Assembly (NCBI RefSeq): GCF_043641665.1
Contig: NC_092200.1
Location: 17,765,026-17,829,025, forward strand
Length of the DNA: 64,000 bases
Origin: Enoplosus armatus
Taxonomy: Eukaryota > Chordata > Actinopteri > Centrarchiformes > Enoplosidae
Direction of reading: 5' to 3'
The position numbers and the translations under genes are program-made. Below the pieces are notes generated by a model. The model ran no database searches. It worked only from the letters and a program-made list of their open reading frames with translations, and was not told the DNA's origin. This document shows positions 10,979 to 41,080 of the stretch, in pieces. Numbering within the stretch: position 1 is the first letter of the stretch; every line of letters starts with the position of its first letter.

Positions 10979-13900
10979 TACACCTTTGCCGAACAGCCAG
11001 GATTTGATATTGCATTATTAAATGGATATCAAACAGATGAGCTATTGCTCCTGAAATAACAACCGTGGGCTCTCCAGGCCGCTCTGTTTAAGGTAGAAAT
11101 TGAAGCCTCCGAAATGTTCATGTGCTTCTCTCGCTGCTGTTTGAACACGAGTATGAAAAGGAAGAAGAAGCGCTGGTGTTTGACTATGTATGAAATATTG
11201 ACCAGTTGCTCACCGGGAAATATTGAGCGTGTAAAGCTGAGGCTTTACCAAGCATCTCAACCGGGGGTGTGTGGGGGGGGGGGGGGGCGGTTTAGAGGAA
11301 AATCCACCTCTTTCTAGATAGAAAAGTGTGTCGTTTGCACTGACAATTAACGATGGTTTCTTTCTACCATCATGGCTATGTGCAGTGTCGCGCTGACCAT
11401 CCACCGTGGGGGGGGTTTCTTCTTTCACTTTTATCGCTCCTTCTCATTTTTCAATCTCTTCCTCACTTTTTACCTCTTCCTTTGCCTTCCTGTATTCGCC
11501 CCCCCCCTTTTAAGTGACATGCAATGGTCAAAATGAGTTATTTCAACCACAATTATGATTCAATAATATTTCCGACTGTAACTTTAAGGTTTTTATTGTT
11601 TTTCTGGTTGTTTGAACATTTCAGGTCAAGGGATGTAGTTTTTACATAAATCACAATTTTGTCACCAAAAAGCGAATGAGGACGAAAGATTGTGAAGAGT
11701 TAAAGGAGGGTTATGTGGTCTCAGTGGGTCATTGGCAGTACCAGCCAGCCTTTCCCATTACAGGGAGGTGTTTGAGCTATCTGCTATACGAAGCTTTTTC
11801 AACGAGTACACTACCGATTTAGCATTGCGCCTCTTATCACATTGTCAGATGAAGGCTAAGACTAATAGTTTAAAAAAAAAAAAAGGGTTCAAAATCGATG
11901 CAGCAGAACCAGACATTGTCTTTTTTTTATTTTCACACATTCCCCTTCCTTGTCAAAAACCCCGCTGCCTGCATAGCCCATAATGCAACTCGGCCGCTGA
12001 CAGTTGAGCCAGAAATTCGGTGTGTTGCGCTTGCAGCGGCTAATGTAGCCTCGAGCCTCTTTGCTACTTTACGTAAATTGTGAAATGGAATAAAAAAGAA
12101 GTGCGAAAGGAATACAGTTGATTGAGAATTTCCTCAGTTCCACTCCACATCGGAACAAAGAGCCAATTGAAAAGATGGTAATTAATGTCTGGCTAAAAAT
12201 AATCAGTATAACTGATCTCAGAGGAGCGAACTGTCTTCTGTCTTCGGTTTCTGTATCCATTTGTCGGCATGCTCGGGCTGTAATTGTTTTGGGGGGTTTT
12301 TTCATACCCATCTACACAAGTGTCCCCGCCAAATTAATCTCACACAGTGTGAGAAATGGAGGCCTCCCAAAACCATCAACACCCCTACCAAGCAGATGGA
12401 TGGTGTGTGCTGCCTGACTGCCTTCAGCTGCCGTTAACCTCATACCATGTAATGTTTTTTTTATTTATTTCTTTTTTCCTTTTTTGCCCGCTCCCCTCTG
12501 AGACCTGCACAAAGTTCTCAACAGGCAGGGTGTCAAGCTCGATAAAAGCCACAGCGTGACCTCAGAGAGGCTGAGGGTTTCTTGAATTCTGTCTGGTACC
12601 TTTTTTTGATCAGACACAACCTAAAGGAGGTTCTTCTAACCTAGATGCGACTCGCACCGGTAAGCCGTGTTATACCGTAGTTACGAGTCGCCTGTTAAAT
12701 TCTGCTTTTTTTTGGCCCATTTGGCAAAGTGACACCTCTGCTTTTGTTGCAAATTCTCTCTCAAGAGGTAAGAAACTGTTTCTTTCGTGCGCAAAATATA
12801 CAGAAAGCGGGTTGCTCAGCTTTCCAGCTTCGCTTAGCCTTTGACTTCGCAACTCTGCGTGCCAAACTTTCTGCGTATACCTCTGGAGCTCTGTGTGTGC
12901 CTCTGGCTCGGTCTTCTGCACCGAAGATTAATGATGTGACGTGGCTTTGGCCGTTCTGTTATCACCCTTTATGAGGCTACAGATATACTGAACACCTCCC
13001 AGTGTGGGTTACGCTTATTCCCATAGACAAGTTTGTTTTCAAGTCCTTATCTTTGATCAGCTCTACTGACAAAAGTTTTTTTTTAGGAAGAAATCTCGTC
13101 AGATGATGGGTAAGGTGCAAAACACTTGACCGTCTTCGCGTGTCATTTCCTTTCTCCTCTCTCTATATATATTTTTGTTTATCTCTTGATCTCTCCATCT
13201 TTCTTTTAATTTCCTTCTGTATAGTACACACTCTTCAGCCACTTCAACTTAATTAAACTTAAAAAAAAAATCTGGAAACAAATGTACCCTCATGTCCGTT
13301 CCATCGCTCCTGTGTTCTCATTAAAAAAGTAAAGAAAAGAAATAAGTAAGAATAATGAGAATAGACTTAGTACGATTGTTATGTTAACCTTCTTGTACAT
13401 TAGCGAGTTACATGTCTTTCTTTTGGCAGACGTTAATGTAACATAACTTGCTAACACACAATATACACTGTGTGACCTGTGTTTAGAGTGCATGGAGAAA
13501 TTAAAACTCAACTGGAAGGAAACATGAATGCCTTTAGTACTTAATGTTTAGAACACGGGGTAGTGGTGCACCTCAGCCTCGTGTGGCCGAAATGAGTATA
13601 ACAACAACAACAATTTTTTTTTTACCTGTCCTCAACTCATAAACAAAGGAGAGACAACTATTTACATCAGACGGATCACCAGAGTTTCTTCTTTTCTCAC
13701 TTCTGTTTTAAATCTGACATTCAAAGGCATGTTCAGTAAAGAACAGAACATTTGCTCAAGAGTTAAGGTTGTTTAAGGTTTTAGAAAAGGAAAGGAAATG
13801 ATGGAGTAGGAGGTGGGAGTAGGTGGTGACAGAGTCAGCCTGGGTGTAAAAAGTTAATACATATAAAGGGCCAGGTGTAAATGCCTGAGCACGCCCTTGC

Positions 13901-14119
13901 TACATTTGATAAGAAAAGCTAGCTCTTTGGAAAGCTCAGAATTATTTTAAAGGCAACGTATGCTGAAGAAGGGGACTGGTGTGTTTTAACCACCGTTTGG
14001 TATTGAAGGGGGCATATTCAGGTCAGCCAGTCAGTAAGGGTGTGGACACTAACATCAAGCGAAAGTTAAATCATTTGGAAAACATGAAACATGAAGCCTT
14101 GCTGGCGGCATGGCTTTAG

Positions 14120-14610
14120 GGCCCTGCAATGTCGGCCTGTCTGTCAGTCGGTCGGTCAGTCGGTCGGCCCACCACTTTGGTCCGGACTGAAACGTCTCAA
14201 CAGCTATCGGATGGATTGCAATGAAATAGTAGGACGAATCCTACTGACTGTGATTATCCCCTCCGCCATGAGGCTGGCACGCTGCTTTAAATGAAATATC
14301 TCAATTATTGAGGTGATTGCCATGAAATTTGGTGCATTCACATTCCCCTCAGGGATGACCACTTTGGTGATCCTCTGACTTTTCGTCGAGCGCCATCATC
14401 AGGTCAACATTTCCATTTGTCCAGTACTTTGGTTTACGACCAAACACTTGCAAAAGTGACATTTCCATTCGCCTCAGATGAGACGCACAATGTGTTTTGT
14501 GCTAATTAGCAAATGTTAGCATGCTGTAACATGCTAAACCGTGTACCTGCTTGACCATCAGCATGTTAGCATTGTCAGTGTGAGCGTGTGTAGCGAGGCA
14601 GCAAAGCAGT
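14120..14610. mobile_element. percomorph dispersed repeat (unclassified)
   Basis: The text 'cggatggattgcaatgaaat', 'gccatgaaatttggtgcatt', 'ccactttggtgatcctctga' and 'gcatgttagcattgtcagtg' match, by recognition, a high-copy non-coding repeat of spiny-rayed fishes that contains TTAGCATGCT-type motifs. There is no coding capacity. Class (DNA transposon derivative or SINE) is undecided and the boundaries approximate. It is one of the best taxonomic clues in the window. Confidence 0.6.
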
Positions 14611-16723
14611 CCTGTGTGTATAGATTTCTTGCATGTACTGCATGTCATGTGCTATGCTGGCTAATTGATAAGACACGCAAACCAGCATAGCATTACTGTG
14701 TTCTCCATAGAAGAGACGAGGGCCGGTCAGATCAAGAGAACCATGATTTCACTCAATTCAACTGCTAACTAAAGTTTGGTAATTATCCGTTAGATACTTC
14801 ATACAATTGCCATGTAAAGCTAACATATTCCAGTATCTTTATCAACAAAATGCCTGTGCAAGTGGGTTTTTATGTAAGCGTGGACTGGAGTACAGAGGGA
14901 CATAAATACTTGACAAGAAAGCCTCTGAAGGAGCCAGAATTCGGAAGAAGCTGGCTTAGATGTGAAACATCTGGCTCAGTTACAGAGAGGGTATACAATG
15001 AATTATTTCTCGCTCATTTATAATAGATTAAGCAAATGTTATCTTGCCAAATGTTGCCATCTTTAAGAGCAACAGATCCTCATGTACCAGATGTTTTCGG
15101 GAGGGTTTAATCATGAGTACATAAATAAAGTTGGGCCACAGCAAGTGAAGAAGAGACGGAGTGGAGAAAGAGGGAGGAAGGGCGACTGAGAGTCAAAGAG
15201 GAAGAGAGAGAGAGAGAGAGGGATCCAAAGGGATTATGAACCGTCCATTCAAGCAGAAGAAGAAAGGAAGGTGAGGCAGGCGGCAGCATGAATGGTAATA
15301 GGTGACGGGGCGAATGAAAAGTGACTGGGCTGCTGGCTGTGTGGGAGAAGAGAGGGAGGTGGAAAGGCGGAGCGAGGGACGCTGGAGGTTCGAAGAGAGG
15401 GGAGATTTGGCAGGTCGAGAGGGAGGCCAGGAGGACACAGGAGCAAGAGACAGTGGAGTAAAGAGTGATGAAAGCTGACTGGAGTAAATCAAAAAAACAC
15501 GGAGGTGAGATGAGGTGAAGGAAGCGTGCCAACCGGGACTACAGGACTCTAGTATCTGACTATAGTATCTGAATCACAAAACAAGGCTTCCTGTGATGGC
15601 TTTGCCTCGGCCTTAACAGCCTCGGACATGTTTTCTTTTATTTATTTCATTGCATGATGCCTGTTTTTACCTGACCTGTTACACACTGCACACGCTCTGC
15701 CCCCCTGTCCGGAGGGATTGCGTTGTACTGTACTTGTCACTGCCTCCCAGGCCAAACAGGTCGACTCTGCCTGCGTACGGGTGTGTCTGGATGTGCTGGA
15801 TCTTTGCTCCCAGATTACAGCAATTGTTTGTAAAAAATCCTACAAGGTCACACTGAATAGATGCAGGGTGGATCATTTGGAAGAGCTTTGACATCTTATA
15901 GAAACAGAAGACGTAAGCGAATAGGCATTAGCGCAAATCATTTCAGACCTCTTCATACGTTTTTAGTCATTACGGTCTTAAAGAGCGACTTACAGCAGCG
16001 GATAGCCTGACAATGTAATCATCGACATCTGACACTACAATGCAAACCTATACAAGATGCACAGTGGTACTGTATGAACTACTAGAATACTGTATGTACT
16101 GTACTGTCAGTAGTACGTAGTTTCGAGTTTTTCACTGCTGAAGACCAGGCCGAAGGCAAAAAGCCACAAAACAAGCAAGAACGTGAAGTTGGTCGCCAGG
16201 CAGAGAGTCACCAGCACACACAAAGAGTCTGCTGACGTCTGTGTGAATGACGCAACACCAACGTGTAATTCTTCCAATACTTTGCGTCGCATTGCATTGT
16301 AAGGTCTCCCTCATTTTCTGACACGTGTCAAACAGGCAACCACAGCCACCTTAGTGCTAATGTATTTCTGATGCCCTCGCTTTCAGCTACCAGCCTCGGC
16401 AGTTCACCGTGTGATTCTATTAAGCAGAGACAGGAGGCAGGCTGTGCTAATGCCCCTTTTACACTGATTCGTTCCTGCTCTCGTCCGCGGCGAGTGCGGT
16501 GCAGACAGTGGCGCACATTACTGCAAGAAAGGCTACTTAGAGCAGCTCCATAATACCCGAGATTTCATTCCTGGTGTGTGCCCGTGCGTGTGTGTGTGTG
16601 TGTGTGTTGTATACACAGTATGTGTTTGGAATATGGTTATATGCAGTTCCCTGTCACATGTCGCTTTTGAGTCAAAGCCACCGATACAGAGAAGTAGAGG
16701 ATGTGACTGGAATCATCGCTGTT

Positions 16724-16754
<31 letters not shown>

Positions 16755-16811
16755 CCTACATCTGTGCATTGTTGTGCATTTGCATATCTAGAACATCTGT
16801 GTGTGTGTGTT

Positions 16812-16832
16812 GGGGGGGGGGGGGGGGGGGGG

Positions 16833-16867
<35 letters not shown>
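16812..16867. repeat. G21 homopolymer joined to (CTGC)n
   Basis: Twenty-one consecutive G (16812-16832) run directly into about eight CTGC tetramers, after a short GT tract. This compound tract is 0.4 kb upstream of the first conserved channel exon. The G-run could form a G-quadruplex. Confidence 0.9.
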
Positions 16868-17280
16868 GGAGGGTCAGTGCCTTCAGAACAGCTCTCGTCA
16901 TCCTCAGTGGACGCTGGCTCTATCGCTGTAATTGCAAAAACGCTGTTGTTGTAAGCACTGTGTACGCACAGCACACGTGTGGTGGAAGCCGACGTATATT
17001 TCATGGAGCTGCTATATGCACTCAGGTTGTGTGCAAGTGTGTGTGTGTGTGTGTGTGTGTTTGTCAACTCATTTTCCATCGCACTACCACCTATGTACAC
17101 AGTCTCATTGTGATAAAGTCTATTTCTCCCTCTCTCTCCCCACCATCCTGCCTTCTTAACCCTTTACCCCTTTACTCCCAATCCCCCCCCCCCCCTTGCC
17201 TCAACACTTGCCTTCCCTCCTTCTCTGTCTCACATTATTCTACGTCTGAATTGCCGCCCTGTTCCCCTTTCTCTACCCAG

Positions 17281-33988
<16,708 letters not shown>

Positions 33989-34493
33989 GGAAGAGGCGAA
34001 TGGGGGTGGGGGGATGGGATGGAGGAGAGGGAGAGTGAGGAGAGTGAACAAGAGTGATGTGTTATCTAGCAGCTCCTCCTGTTTCCACCGTTCCTTCCTG
34101 ACACTTTGGGTATCATGAGGCATAAGTTACTTTGGGACCTACCACCAGAACCCCTTAGAGCACCCTGCTACTGTATCTGCACCTCTGACCCTCTCAAGAA
34201 AGGACACACAGCTCAGAGTGAAGCCAGGCGGGGGGGGGGTCAAGGAAATATTTGAGGTCTCTCTCTTCCACAAGTCACTGCACCCACCCCCACCCCCCCT
34301 CCATGAAAAATGTGGAGCTTTCTGAACTCTACAGCGGTACAACCTTTAACCAAAACCACAAACGGAGCAGGGAGGAGCGCTGCCTGTTAATGAACACAGT
34401 CTGATCAACCCACGAGCGAGTTCAGGTCCAAAGCCGGTCAGCCCAGGCTGATCCGGTCTGGACCACTCAGTCACCCGCTGAGGATGACACATC

Positions 34494-34534
<41 letters not shown>

Positions 34535-35282
34535 GTACAAAACGACTGCTAACCTGTAGAAGATCCCTTTACTGCTGTATCCAGTGTTGACTGACTGACG
34601 AGAACGGACAGAATAATGACAAAACAAGTAGCCATTTATGTCTTGCACTGAAAATCCTATTGATACGATGATTCTTTTATTCTATATGTCCATGGCGCTT
34701 CCGATAAACTCACAAACTGGTTGGTAAATCGTAGTGTTAGCTGGCCTAACAGGAAACCTGCTGTCCCGTTCTGTTATTGGTTCCTGACGCCCACACCCCC
34801 CACCACCACCACCACCACCACCACCCCCAACACCCCCACCCTTCCCAAGAGCACACTGGATTGGCTGGTTTGCACCTCAGGGGTGGGAACTGGAGGGTCA
34901 AAGCCATGAATCCTCTTGATGAACATATCAGCTGCCCTATCATAAGCACTGTACAGATTTGCTAATGAGTGAGGAGAACGCCACGGCACGTGCTCGGGCA
35001 GAGTCGCGAACAGGTAAACTGGCAAACTTAACGGGTTTACCACGAGGACAGTGCACCAAAAGAACAGCCTGACTATAAACCTTTCAACAAGCAGGAAATC
35101 CCAGTTTACTAATTCCATGAGTTGTGAGCTTATAGAGAAACAGAACGTTGTGTTTGATGAAGTCTGTTTTGATTTCTAAAAATCACAAAAGGGGAAAAAA
35201 AAAAAGAAAAAATAGGCTGAGTGATTCTAGTTTATCATAGTTGAATTTGCTACCTCAGATTTCATCGGTCCTTCCTTATTAT

Positions 35283-35313
<31 letters not shown>

Positions 35314-36668
35314 TTTTTGTCTCCCAGAATGCTTTCACCCTGTACATACGAGTTTGTCGCGCGATCCGTAAAATACACAAAAGTTTGCCAGTTTACAATG
35401 ACCAGCCGAATGCGCCCTTATTCTATGTACAGTACAATATGCAAACACTGGCAAGAAGAGAGGAGTGAGTGTGCTTTTTAACCTTACTACGCGTGCGATG
35501 AGTTCAGGTCCAGAGCTTTTTCGCGTGTGCGTTTTTTTAAACGCGCCGTCCTTCAGTCTGCAGAGCATGGCGTGTTGTGTCTTTGCTTCCACGTGCTGTC
35601 GAGGGTCACTGGATTTGTTTTCTTTTCCCCCGTTTATGTTCACGTTTTGACTCTAGACAGCGCAAATGAAAAAAAAACCCTTTACATACAAGTCATTCAA
35701 GAATATTTAATACCACAGCAGCAGTGATCCGGGGAAGAAGTATATAAATAGTACTTCAGCGCCACTGTTTCTGGGAGCACTTTGAACACCAATTTTGAAG
35801 TGCTCAGATCCACATCTGATCCTTGATCATGTCGTGTTAGCGTGAATTGTCTGAGGTATGAAGATGCACAGATGGTGATTACTTCACCGCGCCACCACTT
35901 TATTCATGTAATGAAATATCAACTGCAGCATATGTAGAGATACAGCAAACTGGCACAAAAACACACAAAAAAACCCCACATACACACACACACACGCACC
36001 AATCTGTTTGTCACTGAAGCTAAATGAAGCCATGCGGCTCAGCGGAGAGTCTTTGGTCCAGGCCTTCGTCCCTCTCTACATGACATTAGTTGTGCAACCA
36101 GCCACCGGATACATTTGTTTTGATCTTACGTTTGAAAATGGATCCCTTTTTCAAATCTCATCTACAAATGGAATAGATAGCGCTGTAAATGTTCCCCCGG
36201 GTGTTGCGTTTCAAACGGTGAGCAAGGTGTAGCGTAAGGGGCGGGGCCTGGGGTTTTTCGCAGATACCTCAGGGGGGCAGGCGGAGACGTGCAAAATAAT
36301 GAGAGCAGGTGCAATGATGAGCCATCTTAACTGAAATAACTCGGAGGTTGTTTTTCCTCCATGAGTGTCAATGTCCGCGAAATCTTCCAGTTTTTTTTGT
36401 TGTTTTTTTTTTTAATCAGTTTTTAGTTTTTCATTTGCCAAGATGAAGGAAAATTAAATAAAATAAAAAAAACCACGTGGCATTTTCCAATTGTCTTCCC
36501 TGATACGAAACTACCCCGTCCCGTTACCACACGGCAACGCGTCCGAGCGAGAGGAGGGAGAGCCCGTTGGAAGTGCAGCAGTCCTTTTGAAACGCTTCAG
36601 ACTTGTAGCAGCTTAACCGCGTCCGCTCATTTTTTAGCACTTTATTTCTTAAAACGGTGCAGATGTTT

Positions 36669-36674
36669 AATAAA
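36669..36674 (+). terminator. candidate polyadenylation signal AATAAA (proximal)
   Basis: AATAAA in 'gtttaataaagactcagg', followed within about 30 nt by a GT-rich stretch (gtgtcattgatgtt) and a G-run, the layout of a cleavage site. It would give a 3' UTR of about 2.7 kb. Confidence 0.4.
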
Positions 36675-37446
36675 GACTCAGGAACGTGTCATTGATGTTA
36701 AGGGGTGGGGGATGGGGGGGGGGGGTCATTTTACCGTTCGTCTCGGATCTCTAAAGCAACCAATCGGAAGAAAAGGGAAGAAAAACAATGGAGGGACGTG
36801 ACATTTCACAGAGTGACACCTTAAACCTTAAACTCTGGCGGAATTCCCCTTTAAATGCAGAATTGTGAGACTCTGTGTGTTGCTGCTTGCTGGTCTAAGC
36901 TACTGTGTTTATTTATTGCTGTAGGACTACTTTTTGTTTGTGTGACTTATCACGTTTGTCTTTGGGTTAACGAACAGGCCGTCGGGTGGAGGGAGTGGAT
37001 GCTGCCTGTGTAAACATGTGTCTTGTGTTCTTTTAATCCTGACATTGAAGCTCGTGCAACCGTCCTCAATATTTATTCAATATTTATGAGTGCTCGGTGA
37101 GCAGCACACAATATTATTATTATTATTATTATTATCATTAATAATAAGTCTGAACTGATCAATTCCCCGTTGCACACAAAGCCAATCCACATGGTGGCCT
37201 GCTTCACCTGTTTTCACAGTGTCAGTGCTGCTGCACGCGTTTATAACTAAAGCAAGCGAATGCTGCAGCAAGGGGGGGGTTGGGGGGGGTGGGGGGGCGC
37301 AAACCCACTACTCTCGGTTGAATGCAGATGTCAACGTGTCACTGCGCTTCAGTGTCAGCATTCTGTAATGTGAGTGAATGCATGGATGTCCAGAGCTGAC
37401 GTTGACCAAATCTACTGAGTCCTTCGTACTACTGAGCCCTATCTGC

Positions 37447-37483
<37 letters not shown>

Positions 37484-37680
37484 GTTCTATTTTTTTTTTT
37501 ACTTCGCTGACACGCCCCTTAACCATCGGTGAAGTTTTCGCCAGGATATCAAATCAATCTTTGACCACAAATATCCAGTAAATGCCCAGTGAAATCTGGA
37601 GTTCCATGAAGCTGTTTTTTTTTTCTGTGTTTTTTTTTTTTTTTGAAGTACTGATTTTGTGAAGTGGGCTCTCCTCGCCG

Positions 37681-37714
<34 letters not shown>

Positions 37715-38684
37715 TAGCGAGAGTGTTGCTGGAGTGTAATAACAGTCACCTAGTGGCCTGAACTGTATCTTTACATTCAGAACTGTGACCTCAAAACTAG
37801 AATGTGGTCGTCGTCGTCGACTCTTGTTGTGCGCGACGCGAGACTTTAGTGGAATATTCAATGCTAGAGAATACATTAACGTAATGCATACTGCATATTA
37901 TAACAGCAAAGGGTGCACAGAAAAAAGAAAAGCCCAAGGGGGATAGGGGGGAGTGGGTGTGTTTGTGGGCTGGGGGGGGGGGGGGGGACGTTTAAGGAGG
38001 TTAGAGTGCTTACAGTCACACCCGCACACTTACACACACACGCACACACTCACACACACCTTCCTTAATGGCTCTTCCATATTGCTGAGCTTTTTTTCAG
38101 CTCTGTTCAACTTTCTATGAGTTCCGACGGGCTTGGCTCCTGTATTTGTAGATATTTTGAGCACTCGGGGTATTGGGGGGGGGGGGGGGGGGTTTGGTAC
38201 CGTTTTCACAACACTGGATCTGCTCCGTCACTCCTTGCCTGTACATACCGAACTTCTACTACTTGTAAAGGAATCCAACTCTTTGGCACTCGTATAGCCA
38301 GCACTATGCAGAAACTGAAAACTTTGTCTTTGGCATGCTTTGAAATGCAGAACACTATAGAGGAAAATATACTAAATAACTAAAGTCAGCTCTAATTTCT
38401 TATTGAAATAATCACCTTATTTGGGGGGAAGAAAAAAAAAAAAGACGTGGCTAAAGCTGGTAAAAATGGATATGATGATGATGATGATGATGATGATGAT
38501 TAAAGGTGATTAGGATGATGAAGCTAAAGACTTTTAATATTGTGCACATTTTTACTTGCATGCTGCACTGAAAATCATCCAGCAATGAGAGGGTTTGACC
38601 TGCAAAGCAACTGATTTTTGTTGTATGCTTGCAAACTGTGTGTAGAGTGAAACACTGTATTCTTCCGAGTTACGGGAGAGTCGT

Positions 38685-38745
38685 ATTTATATATCTATAT
38701 ATATGTATATATATAGATATATATACATATATATACAGTATACAT
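38685..38745. repeat. AT-rich near-palindrome
   Basis: Alternating TATATA blocks are interrupted by symmetrical TATCTA/TAGATA and TATGTA/TACATA steps, giving a nearly self-complementary sequence that could extrude a cruciform or form an RNA hairpin if transcribed in the 3' UTR. Confidence 0.7.
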
Positions 38746-39393
38746 ACTACTTCCAGGTCATGGAAGATAGGGGTACTGAATAGCTGCAAATATAGTGATC
38801 CTAGATGATACAATATTATAATGTATATTTGTATCTTTGGTTACAAACTACTGTAACAGAGTGATGCATGTGTGGCAGTCCTGGGCAGAACTGTTAACTG
38901 TTTTTCCGAACATCAAGGAGCGCTTGATTTACCTTCTCTGGGCTCTCGGCTGGAAAGTTCAATCAAGTGCACCTAAAATATTACAAAAACCCTGCTTTTC
39001 ATCCCCTGCTGAGGCGGGCTGCACTCTGAAGAATGGCTATTATCAACACATTTGGAGTTCTGGAAACACATCTTACTCTCTTCTCAGCGCACGGGTGTTA
39101 AATAAATCTGTCAAATCGCATTTCTTTAACAGATTAGTGCTGGAAAATACTGAGCTTGAACTCTCGCAAATGTTTTGAAAACAGCTCATCTTTTTAATAG
39201 TGGCAGTCCCTGGAATACTGAGTTAACCATAGATTTATAATACCGGGGCGATGGAGTGCTTCTAGAGGCTTGTAATATGTTATTCATATCAAAACGTTGG
39301 AGAAAGTCAGAGGGAAATGGTTGAATCCAGGTTCTGATTGTGTGTTAGCATTATCAATGGTTGAACTTTATAAAATTTCAAAATATATCTTTC

Positions 39394-39399
39394 AATAAA
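39394..39399 (+). terminator. candidate polyadenylation signal AATAAA (distal)
   Basis: AATAAA in 'tctttcaataaacctctttg', in A/T-rich surroundings typical of a 3' UTR end. If used, the 3' UTR would be about 5.4 kb. It could instead be unrelated to this gene. Confidence 0.35.
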
Positions 39400-39420
39400 C
39401 CTCTTTGAAAGCAAAATCAT

Positions 39421-40836
39421 GACGTCAGGAGTGATTCTTTTCAGCGGGATGTCTACATTTATTAACCTGCACTCTCTTGGGTCGCTGCCGAAGGTGAGTG
39501 AGCGCCAGTCTTACTGAGTCATAAATACACATTGGGCTTTTAAAATGCATACAATGACCGCATCGAACAATTAGTCATAACACGATATTTACAGGAGCGA
39601 CTTCCTTTCTTTAACGTCTTCCACAAAGCCCAGCAAAACATGCCTCAACGGACATACATGGATACCATTTAACATTCAGAAGGGTTACTGAAACAGAGCA
39701 GCAGACATTGGTAGATATTATGAATCAATATCTATATCAATATGGCTCCCGATACAGACTCAAAAAGGCCTTTTTATTTACCAGTAGGAAATGGGGGGGG
39801 GGGGGTACTTAGATATGCACTGTGCAGCTGTATCACGTAGACTCTGGCTATTTCTCTACAGAGACGAATAGAATAAAAAAATGAATATTAGGTCAGACTC
39901 CATATTGGTTTCCTATTATAGGGTCAGGAGCAAAACAACATGACTGAGCTCTGTGACTTTCCGACAAACAAACCAGTCTAAAAGTCACTTCAAACAGAGG
40001 CTCCGGCTGTGAGGCCCCATGAGCCCATGGGCCCCCTTGGCCTGTGTCCGTCAGGCCCTGTTAGTGAACAACAAAAAGTTCAACAAAAAGTCTTTTTCAG
40101 TCCTCAGAGATGAATGGGAACATAAGACGACATGCCAGTACCAGAATTCATCCAGACGACACGGCTTTAATAATAATAACAATACATTTCATTTATAGAG
40201 AGCTTTTCAAGACACTTGAAAAGTAAAAAAAAATTTAAAAAGTATGGCACGAGGTAGCGCAGGGCATTGAATCACACATTAAAAGCAGTTCTAGGAAGGT
40301 GAGTTTTGAGTAACTTCAACATTACTCTTGCACTACTCGACCATTTGCCATCCAACTGTAACACACAGATAAGTGGAAGGGGAGGAGAATTCCAACTGGA
40401 GCTGGTCCTGAATGGTGAAATAATGCAATCATCAGCACATCAGCATCACTGACTGAAACTGCTGTTGGCCATTGTTGTCACAAGGTGTCACTGTAAACCT
40501 GCATTGTGAGGTTGAACCATTTCCAAGTTAAACTGCTTTTGATTGTTCCCCCTCCCACAAAGTTATTGTAATATTACCGTCATCGGGGTGGGGGAGAAAT
40601 TGGCTTAGCCAGATTTAGCCAGAACATGGACATGTAATCTGAACCTGTCTGTCCGCTCAGGCTCCTGGTTTATCATCCGCAATTAGTTTCACTCACAATA
40701 TAAATTATATATATAAAAAAAAAAGAATAATAAAGTTATAAAAAATGTCATTAGTCTCGAAATGTTTTAGCAAGAAGAAACATTCAGTTATAACTATTTT
40801 ATTTAAAGAAAAACACAGACCAAATGATCGGACTAT
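39421..40836. other. intergenic sequence with a dispersed repeat
   Basis: No gene was recognised. A G-run lies at 39794-39806, and a recognisable fish repeat fragment with 'aatacatttcatttatagag', 'cttttcaagacacttgaaa' and 'aatcacacattaaaagcag' at about 40170-40310. Otherwise A/T-rich. Confidence 0.55.
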
Positions 40837-40933
40837 TTATTTATTAACACTTGGCCCTTGTGTAATTTGTAGCTTCTGACTGGCGTCTCCGTCTTTTCTA
40901 CAATAACAGCAGTCCCTATCACCCTGGTGACAT

Positions 40934-41080
40934 TCTAGTGATCTGGGCGGTGTAAGGGCGTCTTCCTGGACGGTGGCCGTATCCAGAGCCTGTTCCCCGC
41001 GGCGATTGGGCCGGCACAGTCCCGTAAAAGGAGTCAAACTCCTCCATTGTACGCACAGGTTGCCCGTCAAAAGAGAGCTT
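40934..41080 (-). CDS. short ORF divergent from the candidate map4 promoter (doubtful)
   Basis: On the minus strand an ATG in a good context (ACAATGG, about 41047) opens a 42-codon frame beginning MEEFDSFYGTVPAQSPRGTG and stopping at TGA just past a possible weak donor GTGATA (about 40918). I do not recognise it. Its position, pointing away from the CpG-rich segment, would suit the first exon of a divergent gene, but it may be chance. Coordinates are approximate. Confidence 0.2.

Larger units (their letters stand above)
2324..17280 (+). other. large intron of kcnh2 (about 15 kb)
   Basis: No exon could be supported here. I looked for the PAS/cap exons of the long ERG isoform and did not find them, so they are expected 5' of the window. 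Contents are many CA/GT and AT microsatellites, G/C homopolymers (5206-5218, 5585-5598, 10076-10090, 11274-11287), purine-rich blocks (8580-8615, 15120-15370) and dispersed repeats listed separately. The 3' end is CTCTACCCAG before exon 17281. Confidence 0.6.
33989..39420 (+). other. kcnh2 3' UTR and downstream region
   Basis: No further coding exon was seen. There are (CA)n at 34496-34532, (CCA)n at about 34798-34824, (TTA)n at 35278-35305, (ATT)n at 37103-37134, (TGT)n at 37446-37482, (CA)n at 37682-37712, G-runs at 37972-37987 and 38175-38192, and (GAT)n at 38472-38500. Candidate polyadenylation signals are listed separately; where the transcript ends between them is unknown. Confidence 0.55.

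Noticed and set aside
2324..17280. Search for PAS-domain exons of the long ERG isoform
   Set aside because: No open frame with PAS-like sequence was seen; these exons are presumably upstream of the window.
38837..39178. 113-codon open frame downstream of the channel gene
   Set aside because: It has no recognisable domain and falls in the probable 3' UTR or intergenic DNA.
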